Positions 34,652-43,597 are shown, numbered from the stretch's first letter. The stretch: 64,000 nucleotides of DNA from Falsochrobactrum tianjinense (GCF_019100495.1 NZ_JAHRVA010000003.1:248001-312000), one strand, 5' to 3'. Numbers and translations are program-made. Notes: generated by a model from the sequence alone, not told the origin.

Positions 34652-35734
34652 TTAGGTGTTTTCTCTCATCAGACGATCCCGCAGTCTGATCATATCTGCG
34701 CATACCGTTTCCAGATCCTTGACATCAAATCCGCCTGAATACTGAAATTTTTCATCTTCGAGCAGATCTTTGAGCCTGCCTTTGTATTGCACCGCTTGAT
34801 CCTCAACAACAAGACCACCGGTTTGTTCAAAGCGCGAGTTCCAGGCGATAGCTTCTTCTTTACTGATTGAGTTTGGCAAATCCAGCACAAGCCGATTGTT
34901 TTCGAGGCGTACCGGATAACCGCCGGGCAAACCATCTGGCCCGGGTGCGTGTCCGCTCCAGCTCGTTCCCGCCGCTAAAGCGAGTATGAGGGTCACGCCC
35001 GATGCCCCGGAGATTTCAATTGCTGGTTCTGGCGTCAGCTGGCATTGCTCGAAGGTTGTGAAAACATTGTCCAGTTGCTGGTCGCCAACATAAACCAGAG
35101 GCGCAATGGCACCTGAGCGTTCTTCTGGGGGTTTGCGCCAAGCGGACAAGCATTGATAGTGTGCAATCACGCGCAAGGGCTCTGATTTTCCACCTTTGTA
35201 TGCGCCGGCAAATACGTTGGAAAGAATTGCAACATTACCGGTGCCGCAAAGCACATCATGCCCCATTGCCTTGATGATGCCGTTGACCACGTCAGGAAAT
35301 GGGCAATTGATCAGTAAAGGCCGGTTTTTACGACGGGAAATAGCCGCAGCCATGCGTGTGGAAATCAGGGACTGAAAAACTGCGGTAGCACTTAGGCCAC
35401 CGTCTGCAACCAGCTGGGTCCAGCGATTGCCTTTGTCTGAAATAACGGTTGAGGTCTGAATGGATGCTGCCTGCACTACGATGCGGGGATCGCACGCTTC
35501 CAACAGCTTATCGCTGGCCCCATCAGCAACCATGTCTACTTCGATAGTAGAGAAACGGGCAGGGGTGGCAAACATGGCTGCGCGCGCGTTGCCAGCAGTT
35601 TTCAGCCAGTTCAGCCGCATTTTATTTCTGCCCGCAATGACAATATTGACCGGGCTTTTCGCAGTCGAAGCAATGTCCAGGGCTATCCGCCCTGCAAACA
35701 TCCCCGTACCTGTAATCAGAATATCACAGCTCAT
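34652..35734 (-). CDS. Saccharopine dehydrogenase-like NAD(P)-binding protein, function unknown
   Basis: 360 residues. It opens with a Rossmann motif CDILITGTGMFAGRIALDIA and NIVIAGRN at the end of strand 2, as in saccharopine dehydrogenase-like reductases; ACDPRIVVQAASIQT is the family's middle segment. The C-terminal part (GLPGGYPVRLENNRLVLDLP) resembles uncharacterised rhizobial homologues. It overlaps the ligase gene by four bases and ends the left arm of the IclR island. Such folds reduce or oxidise C-N bonds in saccharopine- or opine-like compounds, which would suit the amine-oxidising right arm; this is an inference. Confidence 0.7.
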   Translation of the reverse strand: MSCDILITGTGMFAGRIALDIASTAKSPVNIVIAGRNKMRLNWLKTAGNARAAMFATPARFSTIEVDMVADGASDKLLEACDPRIVVQAASIQTSTVISDKGNRWTQLVADGGLSATAVFQSLISTRMAAAISRRKNRPLLINCPFPDVVNGIIKAMGHDVLCGTGNVAILSNVFAGAYKGGKSEPLRVIAHYQCLSAWRKPPEERSGAIAPLVYVGDQQLDNVFTTFEQCQLTPEPAIEISGASGVTLILALAAGTSWSGHAPGPDGLPGGYPVRLENNRLVLDLPNSISKEEAIAWNSRFEQTGGLVVEDQAVQYKGRLKDLLEDEKFQYSGGFDVKDLETVCADMIRLRDRLMRENT

Positions 35735-37254
35735 GACGCTTTACCTTTCACCAATTGGGGTGCCTCCCACCGCGTTTCAGGGTTGATTTCTAGCAGATGC
35801 TTTTGAATTCTCTGACTTGGCGTCCTTGGAAACCGATCTACGACCGAGATATATCTTGGCCGCTGATAAGGCGCTAAATGGTCCGAGAGCCAGCTCCATA
35901 TTTCGTGCGGATCAGGCGTTGTGCCAGAACGGGGCTCTACAAAAAGATGGATATCATATTCGCCAATTTCAGCTTTCACGCCGACCAGAGCTGCTTCTTC
36001 GATGTCGGGGTGGCGGTTGGCCACGCTTTCCACTTCGTAAGCTGAGACGTTTTCGCCTTTACAACGAATGGAGTCGCCAATGCGGCCATGAAAAAAGAGG
36101 TGGCCTTCCTTATCCCAGGAACCGAGATCGCCGGTGTAAAAGCCATCCGGGCGAACAGCTTTTGCTGTCGCCTGCTCGTTCCGGTAATATCCGGCTGTGA
36201 TTGCGCCGGGCAGTGTTGTGCTAACAACGATTTCGCCCTTCCCTCCGTCTGGTCCGAGGACCCTACCGCTTTCATCCACGAGCCGGACATTGAAATAGGG
36301 CAATGGGCGTCCGACGGAACCAACGATATTTTCATCGTTGTAGGTTGTCAGTGAGGAACATTCGGTCATGCCATAGCATTCGCGAATTTGGACCCCGAAG
36401 CGCTCTTCGAAAGCGCGCCAGACTGAAGGCGCGCAACCGCCTCCCCATGCGACTCTTACTTTATGGTTTCTGTCGTAGGGACTCTCAGGTTGCTTGAGCA
36501 AAATTTGAACTATGCCGCCGAGATGGTGGATATGAGTGCAGCCCGTTTCACTTACTTTTTTCCAGAACTGCGAAGCGCTGAACCGCTCGGCCACTGTCAG
36601 GGTAATATCTTTGAATAGAGGCAGCAGGATCACCTGCGCACCACCAATGTGATAGAATGGCTCCCACATGAAAAATCTGTCGCCCGGCTTAATATCTGTG
36701 CAAAGCGCTACAGACTGGCATGCGAGTTCCAGCATCATATGAGTAACCATCACACCTTTTGCCGGCCCTGTAGTGCCAGAGGTGAACATGATGGCCGCGA
36801 GATCTTCAGGTCGAGGTAGATCGGTCGCAGGTGCTTCGCCCTTATATTCCGGAAAGGCGGTTTCCGTTACGATATGTATCGCCGTGCCGGTTGTTTTAGC
36901 ACTTTCCTGAACGTTACCAACGACATCTTCCTCACAGAATGCAAGTTTGGGTTCCGTCGTGCGGAACACGTTGTCCAACGCACTGCCAACTAGCGCGGGG
37001 TTGACTGGAACCCACACCAGCCCGCGGCGCAACAAAGCAAAGACAAGAGCCAGAGAATAAGGGCTGTTGGGCATCATTACGACGATGCGATCGCCTGGTT
37101 GGGTGCCAGCTTCTGCGAGGAGGCATCCGAGAGCCTCAGATGCCTTGTAAAGGTCCCCGAAACTGCACAACTGGCCATTCAATGTCGCGTAAGTAGTTTG
37201 CGCATTGTTTTGCGCGCGGTTCAAAAAAGACCGCACCAGTCCATGGATATGCAT
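35731..37254 (-). CDS. Acyl-CoA synthetase (AMP-binding family, CaiC-like)
   Basis: 507 residues. AMP-binding signature IMFTSGTTGPAKGVMVTH (about 152-169), the adenine segment IRECYGMTECS and the ribose/hinge region FYTGDLGSWDKEGHLFFHGRIGDSIRCKGENVSAYEVE are all present; the C-terminal catalytic lysine region reads RFPRTPSQRIQKHLL, where family members usually have P-R-T-x-T-x-K-x-x-K. It activates a carboxylic acid to its CoA thioester. Carnitine- and crotonobetaine-CoA ligase (CaiC) is the nearest recognisable type. It works with the crotonase-fold protein in the same operon. Confidence 0.87.
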   Translation of the reverse strand: MHIHGLVRSFLNRAQNNAQTTYATLNGQLCSFGDLYKASEALGCLLAEAGTQPGDRIVVMMPNSPYSLALVFALLRRGLVWVPVNPALVGSALDNVFRTTEPKLAFCEEDVVGNVQESAKTTGTAIHIVTETAFPEYKGEAPATDLPRPEDLAAIMFTSGTTGPAKGVMVTHMMLELACQSVALCTDIKPGDRFFMWEPFYHIGGAQVILLPLFKDITLTVAERFSASQFWKKVSETGCTHIHHLGGIVQILLKQPESPYDRNHKVRVAWGGGCAPSVWRAFEERFGVQIRECYGMTECSSLTTYNDENIVGSVGRPLPYFNVRLVDESGRVLGPDGGKGEIVVSTTLPGAITAGYYRNEQATAKAVRPDGFYTGDLGSWDKEGHLFFHGRIGDSIRCKGENVSAYEVESVANRHPDIEEAALVGVKAEIGEYDIHLFVEPRSGTTPDPHEIWSWLSDHLAPYQRPRYISVVDRFPRTPSQRIQKHLLEINPETRWEAPQLVKGKAS

Positions 37255-37299
37255 TTTGCATCCTTAGTATTCAAAACAAAGAGGGAGGTTGTCTTTGAG

Positions 37300-39036
37300 C
37301 TATCTTTCGAGTTTGCGCGCCATTAGCAGGAGAACTGTCACAATCAGCAGCACGATGACTGACACCGCCGCAAGCGTGGGATTGAGTTGCAGGAACATGT
37401 CGTCCCACATCTGTTTTGGCAGCGTTGTTTTCAGCCCGCCTGATACGAAAATCGCGATCGTTAGTTCGTCCAGCGATGTCACGAAAGCAAATAGCGCAGC
37501 AGAGAGCAGGCCACCACGCAACAGCGGAATGGTGATCAGCCGCAGCACAGTGAGCTTGCTTGCTCCCATGGTTTCTGCCGCCTGATTGAGGCGCCAGTCG
37601 TAATTTTTCAGAACCGATCCGATGGTGATGAAAGCATAAGGTAGCGCCAGCAATGTATGGCCGATCACCAGCCCGGTGTTTGTCGCGACAAGGCCGATTT
37701 GCGCCATCAGGTAGAACAAACCGACCGCAATCACGATTCTGGGAACGATCATAGGGGCAAGAATAAGCCCAAAGATAAGGCCATTCAGACGAGAGGTGCT
37801 GCGGGAAAGTGCAAGCGCTGCCAGTCCGCCTAAAATGGTAGCGAAAAATGCAGTAGCAAATGCTACCCCGAAAGAACGCATGGTCGCGCTCATCCAGATG
37901 GCTGAATTGAAGTACTGCTCAAACCAGCGCAGGGAGAAACCGGGCGGTGGAAAAGCCAGGTTTCGGCTGGAGGTGAAGCTGAGTGGTATGACGATCAGGC
38001 CGGGTAGCATCAGGAATGCAATGAGCAACACGACATAGAGTGTTCTAACCGGGCTGCCACTTTCCTTGGGTGGGAAAAGGCGGTCGAGCGGCCGAAAGAT
38101 TTTTGCCACCAGCGCCAGAATTCCGTAGCCGAGCTTTCGCAACGCACTGTCGGGTGACAAGGCCTTTTTGCTTTTGACACCATTGCCTGCTGACAGGGAG
38201 GAAAGGCCGAATAGCTTGTTGTAAATCCCGATGACCAGTAGTGCTGCTGCGACAAGCATGGTCGCCAATACTGCCGCAAAAGGCCAGTTTACGATTTCCT
38301 GGACCTGCGTAATGATTGTCTGGGCCAGCATGGTTTGCTGGCGTCCGCCAAGAAATGCCGGAACAATAAAAAAGCCGAGCGACGTTATGAAGGTCAGCAG
38401 TCCGGCAGCGACGACACCTGGCATGGAAAGTGGAAAATAAACAAGCCAGAACCGGTCTGAGCGGCTTGCACCCATCGTCGATGCTGCAAGCGTTAGTCGA
38501 TTGTCTATGCCGGACATAACGGGCAGCATTGAAAGAACGGCCAACGGGATCATGGCGTGGACCATGCCTACCAGAACACCGAACTCGTTATACATCAAGT
38601 TGGCAGGTCGCTCGGCCAGTCCTGACCCTACCAGCAAACTGTTAAATAGCCCATTCTTGCCCAGAAGGATCATCCAGGCAAAGGTCTTCACAAGGTAGGA
38701 TGTCCAGAATGGCAAAAGCACGAGCATCAACATATTGCTGCGCTGGCGATCCTCCAGCCCAGAAAGCCACATGGCAATGGGGTAACCGAACAAAACCGAG
38801 AAAAATGCTGTCAGCGCGGAAATTTCGAGCGTGATGCCTAGTATTTTCCAATAAAGAAAGCTGTCGCCAAGTCGCCGGTAGTTTGAGAGAGTGAAACTGT
38901 CTACGGCTTCATCTGTAAAGCTGAGGCCCAAAAGGCGGAGCATTGGGAAAAGGAAGAATACGGCAAGAAGCAGAAGTGCCGGCACAGCGAGCCATATCGG
39001 GTCCGGCTTCCAGTTTTTTACTGACAAGCTCGTCAT
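37300..39036 (-). CDS. Fused double permease of a spermidine/putrescine- or iron-type ABC transporter
   Basis: 578 residues from 39036 (MTSLSVKNW). Two complete BPD_transp_1 permease domains lie in one chain: the first has AASTMGASRSDRFWLVYFPLSMPGVVAAGLL, the second QAAETMGASKLTVLRLITIPLLRGGLLSA, each the cytoplasmic EAA loop. A short polar linker (about 285-325) joins them. PotB and PotC are normally separate genes, while double permeases are known for FbpB/ThiP-type systems. A single ATPase and a PotD-like binding protein complete the importer. Start overlaps the ATPase stop (ATGA). Confidence 0.88.
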   Translation of the reverse strand: MTSLSVKNWKPDPIWLAVPALLLLAVFFLFPMLRLLGLSFTDEAVDSFTLSNYRRLGDSFLYWKILGITLEISALTAFFSVLFGYPIAMWLSGLEDRQRSNMLMLVLLPFWTSYLVKTFAWMILLGKNGLFNSLLVGSGLAERPANLMYNEFGVLVGMVHAMIPLAVLSMLPVMSGIDNRLTLAASTMGASRSDRFWLVYFPLSMPGVVAAGLLTFITSLGFFIVPAFLGGRQQTMLAQTIITQVQEIVNWPFAAVLATMLVAAALLVIGIYNKLFGLSSLSAGNGVKSKKALSPDSALRKLGYGILALVAKIFRPLDRLFPPKESGSPVRTLYVVLLIAFLMLPGLIVIPLSFTSSRNLAFPPPGFSLRWFEQYFNSAIWMSATMRSFGVAFATAFFATILGGLAALALSRSTSRLNGLIFGLILAPMIVPRIVIAVGLFYLMAQIGLVATNTGLVIGHTLLALPYAFITIGSVLKNYDWRLNQAAETMGASKLTVLRLITIPLLRGGLLSAALFAFVTSLDELTIAIFVSGGLKTTLPKQMWDDMFLQLNPTLAAVSVIVLLIVTVLLLMARKLER

Positions 39037-40115
39037 GATACGATCCTCGCAACAGACCGGTTCCAATAAAGCCGGATTCTATCGCCTGCCGATGGAAGGT
39101 CAGTCGATAGCGGGTCATGGCGGACGCTAAACTGGCTGCCGTCAGAGAGCCTGACCAGAAGCCGCACGTCTGATCCAATATATACGGTGTCCTCAAGCAA
39201 TCCCTCTACACTCTCGTGTGCGGGAGATTCAGGGTTGCCAACGAAAATCTGTTCCGGTCGGATAACCAATGCGAGTTCCTGTGCATGTTTATCACGTGCA
39301 GTAAGCTGACCCATAAGGCGTCCAACGGGCGTTTCAATCGTAGCGCTGTTTTCGTCAGAAGAAACGCGTTTGCCCTTGATGATATTGGATTGCCCGATGA
39401 AGGATGCTGAGAATACAGTTTCAGGATTGAGATAGATTTCCCGAGGGGATGCGATCTGCTCGATCTGGGCATGATTCATCACGCAGATACGGTCGGACAT
39501 GACCAGGGCTTCTTCCTGGTCGTGGGTGACATAAATCACCGTTGTTCCGAACTCCTGATGCAGCCGTCTTATTTCTAGCTGCATGTTTTCACGCAGCGAT
39601 TTATCCAAAGCGCCGAGCGGCTCATCCATAAGAATGATTTTAGGGCGGTAGACAAAACAGCGGGCCAACGCCACGCGCTGCTGCTGGCCGCCCGAGAGTT
39701 CACGGGGGAAGCGGTGGCCGAATTCTCCCAATTGTACTTTCGCCAACGTCTCTGACACCTGGCGACCGATTTCCGCCTGGGTTATACCGCGCATTTTCAA
39801 AGGAAAGGCGATGTTTTCAGAAACCGTCATATGCGGGAACAGGGCATAATGCTGAAAGACCATACCCATGCCGCGCGCATTGACGGGGCGGTTCGTCCAG
39901 TCCTCACCTTCGAAAAACATCTTGCCGGCGGTTGGCTCAACCAGGCCGGCAATCATTTGCAGGAGAGTTGTCTTTCCTGATCCCGATGGCCCAAGTAATG
40001 TGAGAAACTCTCCATCCATAATGGCGAGCTGTGTCGGCTTCAGCGCGGTGAAGTCACCATATTTCTTGGAGATGCCATCAAGCAATAGTTTCTCAGAGCG
40101 GACGTCCTCAGTCAT
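39033..40115 (-). CDS. ABC transporter ATP-binding protein, PotA-like with TOBE domain
   Basis: 360 residues from 40115 (MTEDVRSE; GGAG five bases upstream). Walker A GPSGSGKTT, Q-loop VFQHYALFPHMTV, signature LSGGQQQRVALARC, Walker B IILMDEPLGALDK, H-loop YVTHDQEEALVMSD. C-terminal TOBE region (VIRPEQIFVGNPE through the end) as in polyamine, iron and maltose transporters. It lies between the binding-protein gene, from which a hairpin separates it, and the fused permease. Confidence 0.92.
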   Translation of the reverse strand: MTEDVRSEKLLLDGISKKYGDFTALKPTQLAIMDGEFLTLLGPSGSGKTTLLQMIAGLVEPTAGKMFFEGEDWTNRPVNARGMGMVFQHYALFPHMTVSENIAFPLKMRGITQAEIGRQVSETLAKVQLGEFGHRFPRELSGGQQQRVALARCFVYRPKIILMDEPLGALDKSLRENMQLEIRRLHQEFGTTVIYVTHDQEEALVMSDRICVMNHAQIEQIASPREIYLNPETVFSASFIGQSNIIKGKRVSSDENSATIETPVGRLMGQLTARDKHAQELALVIRPEQIFVGNPESPAHESVEGLLEDTVYIGSDVRLLVRLSDGSQFSVRHDPLSTDLPSAGDRIRLYWNRSVARIVS

Positions 40116-40185
40116 TACTACTCCGTAGTACAGTATATCTTCTCGAAACATCGACGTGGTTCGAGCATTGTTTTGGTGGTGTTTA

Positions 40186-40213
40186 ATGGGAGAGCAAATT
40201 GTCGCCCTCCCAT
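40186..40213. repeat. Hairpin 3' of the PotD-like gene
   Basis: ATGGGAG (40186-40192) and CTCCCAT (40207-40213) pair around a 14-base loop, just after the binding-protein stop in the transcribed direction. It is positioned, like the hairpins after tctC and the rbsB-like gene, to protect or partly terminate the binding-protein message. Confidence 0.55.
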
Positions 40214-40225
40214 CTCAAGAACGAA

Positions 40226-41281
40226 TTATCGCAGCAGCCAGCCGTTGAAACGTTCTGTCGCTGCGGCGCGGTGTTCGAGCCAGTAAGGATCGGAGGCCAG
40301 TGACATTTTCTTCAGGTTGTCAGGAGAAGTCGGCAAAATAACCGCACGGTCTTGCTCAATGAAATCATAAGCCTTCAGGTTGGTTGGCCCGTAGGCGAGA
40401 TATTCGGTAAACTTAGCCTGCTGTTTTGCCTGCGCGCAGAAACTGACGAACTTGCGTGCAAGGTCCGCCTTGGGACTGCCTTTTGGAACGCCCCAGCCTT
40501 CTATCGAGTAAAGGCCCTGATTCCAGACGAGCTCCGCTGGTGTGCCATTGTCGATTGCAGCCTGAAAACGAGCATTCCAGCCGGCAATCATGTCCACTTC
40601 ACCGCTTTCAAGCAACTGGGTGGATTGCGCGCCACCTGTCCACCAGACATCGATGTGATTCTTGATTTCATCCAGCTTGCGGAATGCACGGTCGAGGTCG
40701 AGTGGATAGATATCCTTTGGTTCGACACCGTCAGCCATCAAGGCAATCTCCAGAGTGTCGAGCGGGTTTTTGCGTAGCGAACGGCGACCGGGGAAATCCT
40801 TGATATTCCAGAAGTCCGCCCAGCTTTTGGGTGCGTTCGGGCAGGTTTCCTTATTATATGCAAGGACTGTGGAGTACACATCGGTGCCAAGCATATTCGG
40901 GTGAACAGCCTCCGGCATTACATCCGTGACGGCATCGGCTGGCAAGTTCAATGGTTCGAGCAGACCATCTCTCTCTAGGATAAGGCGCGCAGAAAGAGTG
41001 ACGGTGCAGACATCCCAGATGTAGGAACCTGTTTCGACAATCGACTTGAACTGCGCTGTCGGCTCTGCATCGCGAGCCACACTCTGAATTTCAATGCCGG
41101 TTTCGGCAGTGAAATCATCATAGAACGCTGCACGGTAGCCTTGCGTGAAAGGGCCGCCCGGATCAGCAACTACCAGGCTTTGGTCGGCCCATGCCTTGCG
41201 GTTGATCATCGGCAGTGCCACTGCTGCTGCCCCACCAAGCAGCAAGGTACGACGACTGATTTCAAAAGAAGAATGTTTCAT
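40226..41281 (-). CDS. Periplasmic binding protein, PotD/iron-type (SBP_bac family), Tat-exported
   Basis: 351 residues from 41281. The N terminus reads ISRRTLLLGGAAAVALPMI, a twin-arginine signal, which is unusual among such proteins and suggests folding before export. The mature part shows QSLVVADPGGPFTQGYRAAFYDDFTAETGIEI and PKSWADFWNIKDFPGRRSLRKNP, as in spermidine/putrescine-type binding proteins. The pocket cannot be assigned; neighbouring amine-oxidising enzymes favour an amino or ammonium carboxylate. Confidence 0.88.
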   Translation of the reverse strand: MKHSSFEISRRTLLLGGAAAVALPMINRKAWADQSLVVADPGGPFTQGYRAAFYDDFTAETGIEIQSVARDAEPTAQFKSIVETGSYIWDVCTVTLSARLILERDGLLEPLNLPADAVTDVMPEAVHPNMLGTDVYSTVLAYNKETCPNAPKSWADFWNIKDFPGRRSLRKNPLDTLEIALMADGVEPKDIYPLDLDRAFRKLDEIKNHIDVWWTGGAQSTQLLESGEVDMIAGWNARFQAAIDNGTPAELVWNQGLYSIEGWGVPKGSPKADLARKFVSFCAQAKQQAKFTEYLAYGPTNLKAYDFIEQDRAVILPTSPDNLKKMSLASDPYWLEHRAAATERFNGWLLR

Positions 41282-41365
41282 TTTATCCCCTTGTTTATAG
41301 TTAGAGCGGAAGTTGCCCGGATTACCTCGTAGAAGATGCCATCCGAGCACTTTAAGTCGTGGAAA

Positions 41366-42154
41366 CTAAGCTTCCACTTTTCGGGCCGCGCGCTCCGCAA
41401 AGAATTTTTCCATCATAGCTTGCGGCTCACCCGTCGCGTAGGCTTCGGTCTGTATGCGGACGCCGGCTTGCATGGCCTCGTCAAAAGACTGCTGGGTCAC
41501 TTCGGCAATCCGCTGGCGATTGAGGCGCATGGCAACCGGAGGCTTGGATGCTAAAAGATTGGCCAGGGCGAGCGCTTCTTCCTGAACCTTTTCTTTGTCG
41601 ACCAGTCGCGAAATCAGACCAAAGGAATAAGCTTCCTCTGCATCCAGCATGCGACCAGTCAGGGTCAAGTCGATAGCACGAGAAAGGCCGATGATCTCGC
41701 GCATGATCCAGTTTCCAGTGACGGTTGGAATGCCTGAATTGATTTCCGGTTGGCCCATTGTAACACCTGAATGAGCGATACGCAGGTCACAAAGCAAAGC
41801 AATCTGGAACGCCGAACCAGCGGCAACGCCATTTAATGCCGCAACAATTGGCTTGGAGGAATCGCGAAACAACGAATAAAGAGCTTTCCATTCGCCCATC
41901 CAGCCTTCGGCGCTGGAAGCATCGAAGGATTTACTTTCGCTTAGATCCTGACCGGCGCCAAAGGCGCGATCGCCCGCGCCGGTTAATATTATCGCGCGAA
42001 TGGAGGCGTCCCGATTCGCATCCTTGAGAGCGTCAATGAGCTGATCGCGCATGGCTTTGTTCCATGCGTTGAGCTTTTCGGGACGGTTGAGGGTAATTCG
42101 GCGGACAGCCCCAATCGTTTCGGTGAGAATGTACGTGCTCACTTGCGTCTCCAT
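41366..42154 (-). CDS. Crotonase-superfamily (enoyl-CoA hydratase/isomerase-like) protein
   Basis: 262 residues from 42154 (METQVSTYIL). Crotonase fold with oxyanion-hole segments FGAGQD (65-70) and NGVAAGSAF (108-116), and MGQPEINSGIPT holding E137. The position of the first catalytic glutamate of hydratases (GGGFE in CaiD) is Q117 here, so only one of the two usual catalytic glutamates is present and simple hydration is doubtful. First gene of the left arm of the IclR island, with a candidate operator touching its start codon and no ribosome site visible, so the message may be leaderless or start at TTG 42190. Confidence 0.85.
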   Translation of the reverse strand: METQVSTYILTETIGAVRRITLNRPEKLNAWNKAMRDQLIDALKDANRDASIRAIILTGAGDRAFGAGQDLSESKSFDASSAEGWMGEWKALYSLFRDSSKPIVAALNGVAAGSAFQIALLCDLRIAHSGVTMGQPEINSGIPTVTGNWIMREIIGLSRAIDLTLTGRMLDAEEAYSFGLISRLVDKEKVQEEALALANLLASKPPVAMRLNRQRIAEVTQQSFDEAMQAGVRIQTEAYATGEPQAMMEKFFAERAARKVEA

Positions 42155-42170
42155 TATTGCAATGTAATAA
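42154..42170. promoter_or_regulatory. Candidate IclR operator at the start of the crotonase-like gene
   Basis: TTATTGCAATGTAATAA (+ strand). Its reverse complement matches the site before the right arm (43260-43276) as TTATT-N4-TGCAATAA. It overlaps the start codon and lies just downstream of a TATAAT (minus strand, about 42176-42181), a position suited to repression. Confidence 0.65.
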
Positions 42171-42417
42171 TTCTTATTATATAGAAACAAGGAAAGTGGG
42201 TGACGTCAAGGAAAAGTTAAAGCCTCTCCGATTTTCCGACATAGAATGAGATGCATGGTGGGCAGAATTGGTTCTTAGCCGGGCAATAGTGATGGTGTAT
42301 GTGACTCAGGCGCGTCTCAGCTTTGAGAAGCTGGCTTTGTGCAGCAAGCAGGAACCCAAATTGGATATTTAGCTTGTGTAATCCTGACGATGGATGGTTG
42401 GTGATAGGATGACAGGA

Positions 42418-43191
42418 ATGAGTACTACCAAGAAAAAGTCGGATCCTCTGATGGTGCAGTCTGTTGCTAAGGCCTTCAACATTCTGTGTTCGTTTGATCG
42501 TTACAATCCGTCTATGACCCTTTCGCAACTCGCACAAAAAGCCAATATTGATATCAGCACTGCGCAGCGTTTCGCTCATACATTGCACCAGCTTGGTTAT
42601 CTGAATAAAAACCCGCTTAACCGCCAGTATGAATTATCAATCAAGGCGCTGGATCTGGCGCACCATTTTATTGGCAGCTCGCGGCTGGTTGATCGTGCGA
42701 TGCCTATTTTGCAGCATCTTAGCAAGCAAACCGAAGAAACCGTCAATCTTACTGTGCTGGATGGGCATGAAATTGTTTTTGTGACGCGCTTTCTAAGTCG
42801 GCATCTTCTTAATACTGACGTTATTATTGGTTCGCGATTGCCTGCATTTTGCACCGCACCCGGACGGGCAATTCTTTCACGATTGCCCAGAGAACAAGTT
42901 ACTGAAATACTTGCAGCGTCGGAGCTGCGTAGCTTCACACGCGATACTCCTACCGACCCAGAGCGGATCATGGCGATGATTGCGGAAGCGCGCGCTGCCG
43001 GTTTTGCCACCGCTTACGAAGAAATTTATCATGCGGATGCATCAATCGCCGCTCCGGTCATGAGGCCCAATGGCGATGTCATAGGTGCTGTCAGCGTCGC
43101 CGTAACTCTTGCGCGCTACAAGCGTGAAGACGTGCCTGCGCGCTTTGCCAATCTGGTTATTGCTGCGGCACATTCGATGTCCGTGAGCTAA
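42418..43191 (+). CDS. IclR family transcriptional regulator
   Basis: 257 residues from 42418 (MSTTKKKSD; AGGA eight bases upstream), with in-frame ATGs at 42394 and 42409 as alternatives. N-terminal winged helix (VQSVAKAFNILCSFDRYNPSMTLSQLAQKANIDISTAQRFAHTLHQLGYL) and C-terminal GAF-like effector domain with SRLPAFCTAPGRAILSRLP and FATAYEEIYHADASIAAPVM, the IclR ligand face. It is divergent from the left arm and upstream of the right arm, so it is the natural regulator of both. Confidence 0.92.
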   Translation: MSTTKKKSDPLMVQSVAKAFNILCSFDRYNPSMTLSQLAQKANIDISTAQRFAHTLHQLGYLNKNPLNRQYELSIKALDLAHHFIGSSRLVDRAMPILQHLSKQTEETVNLTVLDGHEIVFVTRFLSRHLLNTDVIIGSRLPAFCTAPGRAILSRLPREQVTEILAASELRSFTRDTPTDPERIMAMIAEARAAGFATAYEEIYHADASIAAPVMRPNGDVIGAVSVAVTLARYKREDVPARFANLVIAAAHSMSVS

Positions 43192-43259
43192 AGCGATACC
43201 ATCGCGTTCATTTCAATTGACAAGAGCAAAATCTTGCTTTTACCATTATCCCATAGATG

Positions 43260-43276
43260 TTATTGTAATGCAATAA
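43260..43276. promoter_or_regulatory. Candidate IclR operator before the [2Fe-2S] protein gene
   Basis: TTATTG-TAATG-CAATAA palindrome directly upstream of the GGGGAG ribosome site of the gene at 43292. A promoter with TTGACA (43217-43222) and TACCAT (43241-43246) lies just before it, placing the palindrome downstream of the -10. Confidence 0.65.
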
Positions 43277-43291
43277 AAGGGGAGTGGATCT

Positions 43292-43597
43292 ATGGGTGAG
43301 TATCAGTTTCTCCCTTTACGGCCCGGTCGGGAGCCGGACGTTTTAATTTACTTTGATAACTCACCTATTCGCGCGTTTCGTGGAGAAACTGTGATCTCGG
43401 CCTTGCTGCGGCAGCAGCAGCATCTGTCATATTCCGAGTTCGATGGCACGCCGCGTGCCGGTTTTTGCCTTATGGGCGCTTGCCAGGACTGTTCCGTGTG
43501 GACGGAAGAAGGCAAGCGTCTGCGAGCCTGTCGCGCACTGGTAGAAGATGATCAACGCCTGGTGAGTCGAGCGCCAATGCACGGGTTCCAGATATGA
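43292..43597 (+). CDS. [2Fe-2S] small subunit of an HcnABC/opine-oxidase-type dehydrogenase
   Basis: 101 residues. A plant-type ferredoxin-like fold with C59, C64, C67 and C80 (GFCLMGACQDC...RAC) carries the [2Fe-2S] cluster. Such small subunits (HcnA, the gamma subunit of D-hydroxyproline dehydrogenase, nopaline/octopine oxidase partners) relay electrons between two FAD subunits. Those subunits follow immediately, with ATGA coupling to the next gene. It opens the right arm of the IclR island and has a strong GGGGAG site. Confidence 0.88.
   Translation: MGEYQFLPLRPGREPDVLIYFDNSPIRAFRGETVISALLRQQQHLSYSEFDGTPRAGFCLMGACQDCSVWTEEGKRLRACRALVEDDQRLVSRAPMHGFQI

Noticed and set aside
38000-38200. 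Possible gene fusion artefact between two permeases
   Set aside because: The frame is continuous across a polar linker with no frameshift signature, and double permeases exist in related transporter families, so I kept it as one gene.
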